From the NCBI GenBank assembly GCA_041656175.1, contig JBBAEA010000089.1, positions 1 through 14,979 of the forward strand: 14,979 nt of DNA, in the 5' to 3' direction. Below the pieces are notes generated by a model. It did no database searches, was not told the origin of the DNA, and saw nothing but the letters and a program-made list of their open reading frames with translations. Positions 13,740 to 14,979 of the stretch are shown piece by piece (position 1 is the stretch's first letter; each line of letters begins with the position of its first letter). The position numbers were made by a program, and so were the translations under genes. This stretch comes from JBBAEA01 sp041656175 (GTDB lineage: Bacteria > Myxococcota_A > Bradymonadia > UBA4248).

Positions 13740-14979
13740 ATGCGTAAATATTTCTCTAATGGCTTCAAGTTATTGGGCGCAGCATCACTGTTTGCGCTTT
13801 TTTCTATGGTTTTTTTAACAGCCTGTGAAACTGGAGAGTTACTCGACTATAACCGTATGGAAGAAGCGAAATGTCCACCGCGGGATTCGAGATGCTGCCC
13901 AGATGGCAGTGAAAGCTGTGCGGCGAGCGAAGTTTTGGAAGCTGGGCGCTGTTTGGTGCGTAACGATAAAGATTACGCCGCCGCGGGGCGCTGCTTGCGC
14001 GACACAATTTGTCGCGTGGTATCGCTCGAGGAAGAAACGATGCTTTTCGAGTGCCGCGAGCAATGCGAGGAAGGGCAAAGTGCTTGCCTCGACAAGGATG
14101 GATTGCCAATATGCGTAAACACGAAAAGTGACCTATTCAATTGTGGTGGATGCGTATACGAAGGGCGTGGCAAGACTTGTGAAAGCGGGCTTCGCTGCGT
14201 AAACGGGACTTGTACTGTATCGTGCTTGCAAGGTAAGGTTGCTTGTGGAGTAGATTGCATCGACCCACAGAGCGACAATAGGAACTGCGGGGGCTGTGTC
14301 ATGGATAGAAAAGGCGTAAGCTGCGAGGATGGCTTGCTTTGTAGCCAAGGGAGATGTCAAAGTTCTTGTACGGGTGGGACTGTAGTTTGTGGCGATCGCT
14401 GTATAGACCCATATCGCGATAATGAAAACTGCGGGGGTTGCGAAGCAACTGGTGATGGGGTTTTGTGCGAGGAAGGCACGCGCTGTAGCCAAGGAAAATG
14501 CGGGAAAACCTGTGGTGGCGATACCATCCCTTGCGGGGATGTGTGTATCAACACAGAAACCGATAGCAGCAATTGCGGCGGCTGCGTAGTTGAGGGAAGC
14601 GGCGAGGCTTGTTCACAAGGATTGCGATGCAGCCGAGGGGCTTGCCAAAAAGAGTGCGACAAAGGCACCATTTTGTGTGGAAATATTTGCATCGACCCAC
14701 TAAGGAATGCGCAAAACTGTGGCGGTTGCGTATCTGAAGGTGAGGGCGTTGTTTGTGATGCGGGTTATACTTGTGATGGCGGTAGCTGCGTAGCGAAGTG
14801 CGCTCCAAGCTGCCTTAATGGCGGAACTTGCACTGCTCCGAATACTTGCACATGCACTTCGGGTTGGGAAGGCGCGCAGTGCCAAACGCCAATTTGCTCG
14901 CCAGCGTGCGGAAGCAACGCAACTTGCAGTGCACCAAATACTTGCACATGCAATGCGGGTTGGGAAGGCGCGCAGTGCG
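13740..14979 (+). CDS. Cysteine-rich lipoprotein with NCGGC and EGF-like repeats (partial)
   Basis: The ATG at 13740 has GGAG five bases upstream; the frame has no stop and continues past the right edge (413 codons visible). Residues 1-28 are a lipoprotein signal peptide ending in the lipobox LTAC, so Cys29 should be lipidated and the protein anchored in the envelope, probably on the outer membrane. After a Cys-rich region (45-125) come five modules of roughly 45-50 residues, each built as CGxxCIDPxxDNxNCGGC followed by a Gly/Glu turn and CxxGLxCxxGxC. Two EGF-like modules follow (CLNGGTCTAPNTCTCTSGWEGAQC pattern), the second cut by the edge. Dense paired cysteines imply many disulphides and an extracytoplasmic place. 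Such NCGGC modules are common in exported proteins of Myxococcota and relatives; their ligand is unknown. The two EGF units are almost identical in DNA, a sign of recent duplication. Confidence 0.9.
   Translation, partial: MRKYFSNGFKLLGAASLFALFSMVFLTACETGELLDYNRMEEAKCPPRDSRCCPDGSESCAASEVLEAGRCLVRNDKDYAAAGRCLRDTICRVVSLEEETMLFECREQCEEGQSACLDKDGLPICVNTKSDLFNCGGCVYEGRGKTCESGLRCVNGTCTVSCLQGKVACGVDCIDPQSDNRNCGGCVMDRKGVSCEDGLLCSQGRCQSSCTGGTVVCGDRCIDPYRDNENCGGCEATGDGVLCEEGTRCSQGKCGKTCGGDTIPCGDVCINTETDSSNCGGCVVEGSGEACSQGLRCSRGACQKECDKGTILCGNICIDPLRNAQNCGGCVSEGEGVVCDAGYTCDGGSCVAKCAPSCLNGGTCTAPNTCTCTSGWEGAQCQTPICSPACGSNATCSAPNTCTCNAGWEGAQC
14841..14978 (+). repeat. Recent tandem duplication within the EGF-like region
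   Basis: Bases 14841-14882 and 14937-14978 match at 40 of 42 positions, 96 bases (32 codons) apart, so the reading frame is kept. The similarity is at DNA level, not only protein level, pointing to recent unit duplication; more copies may follow beyond the window. Confidence 0.85.

Noticed and set aside
13804..14953. Several minus-strand frames opposite the lipoprotein
   Set aside because: They overlap one another and mirror the repetitive cysteine-module DNA; the plus-strand frame has promoter, ribosome site and lipoprotein signal.

Overview
The window looks like a piece of a bacterial chromosome of moderate GC, clearly AT-rich in its first 760 bases. Several features suggest, without proving, a delta-type lineage (Myxococcota or Bradymonadota-like): a large exported TPR plus HEAT protein, a MoxR-type ATPase beside a small exported protein, and a lipoprotein built of repeated NCGGC cysteine modules followed by EGF-like modules. 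I see no rRNA or tRNA gene, no CRISPR array, and no phage or transposase gene.

Layout. Bases 1-764 carry no gene. They hold a GC-rich hairpin cluster (53-99) and an AT-rich stretch with an array of 18 tandem 14-bp units that never change length (413-664). A minus-strand gene for an SDR-like, NAD(P)-binding-fold protein with an unassigned C-terminal half follows (765-2114). Its upstream region (2115-2890) holds a 14-bp palindrome near the promoter, a roughly 170-bp MITE-like element with terminal inverted repeats and flanking direct repeats, and the first copy of a structured interspersed repeat. A two-gene plus-strand unit comes next: a small exported helical protein (2891-3337) and, 8 bases later, a MoxR AAA+ ATPase (3346-4281).

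From 11229 down to 4293 the genes lie on the minus strand. In transcription order they are: a protein with a 67-residue Asp/Phe tail, overlapping by one base a two-helix membrane protein; a gap of about 330 bases holding repeat copy B; a 1335-residue exported TPR-HEAT protein; and a COG2509-type FAD-dependent dehydrogenase, which converges on the MoxR gene. On the plus strand, divergent from the acidic-tail gene, lies a 663-residue protein I could not assign (11473-13464). A third, 5'-truncated repeat copy follows its stop codon. A well-formed promoter and ribosome site then lead into a cysteine-rich lipoprotein (13740 to the right edge) that is open at the end of the window.

Functionally, the exported TPR-HEAT protein, the lipoprotein, the small exported protein and the two-helix membrane protein all point to the cell envelope. 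MoxR ATPases usually act as chaperones with vWA-domain partners, but none is encoded here. The most unusual signals are the structured interspersed repeat, with a compensatory base-pair change between copies, the MITE-like element, the fixed-period 14-bp array, and the (DDDF)n tail.
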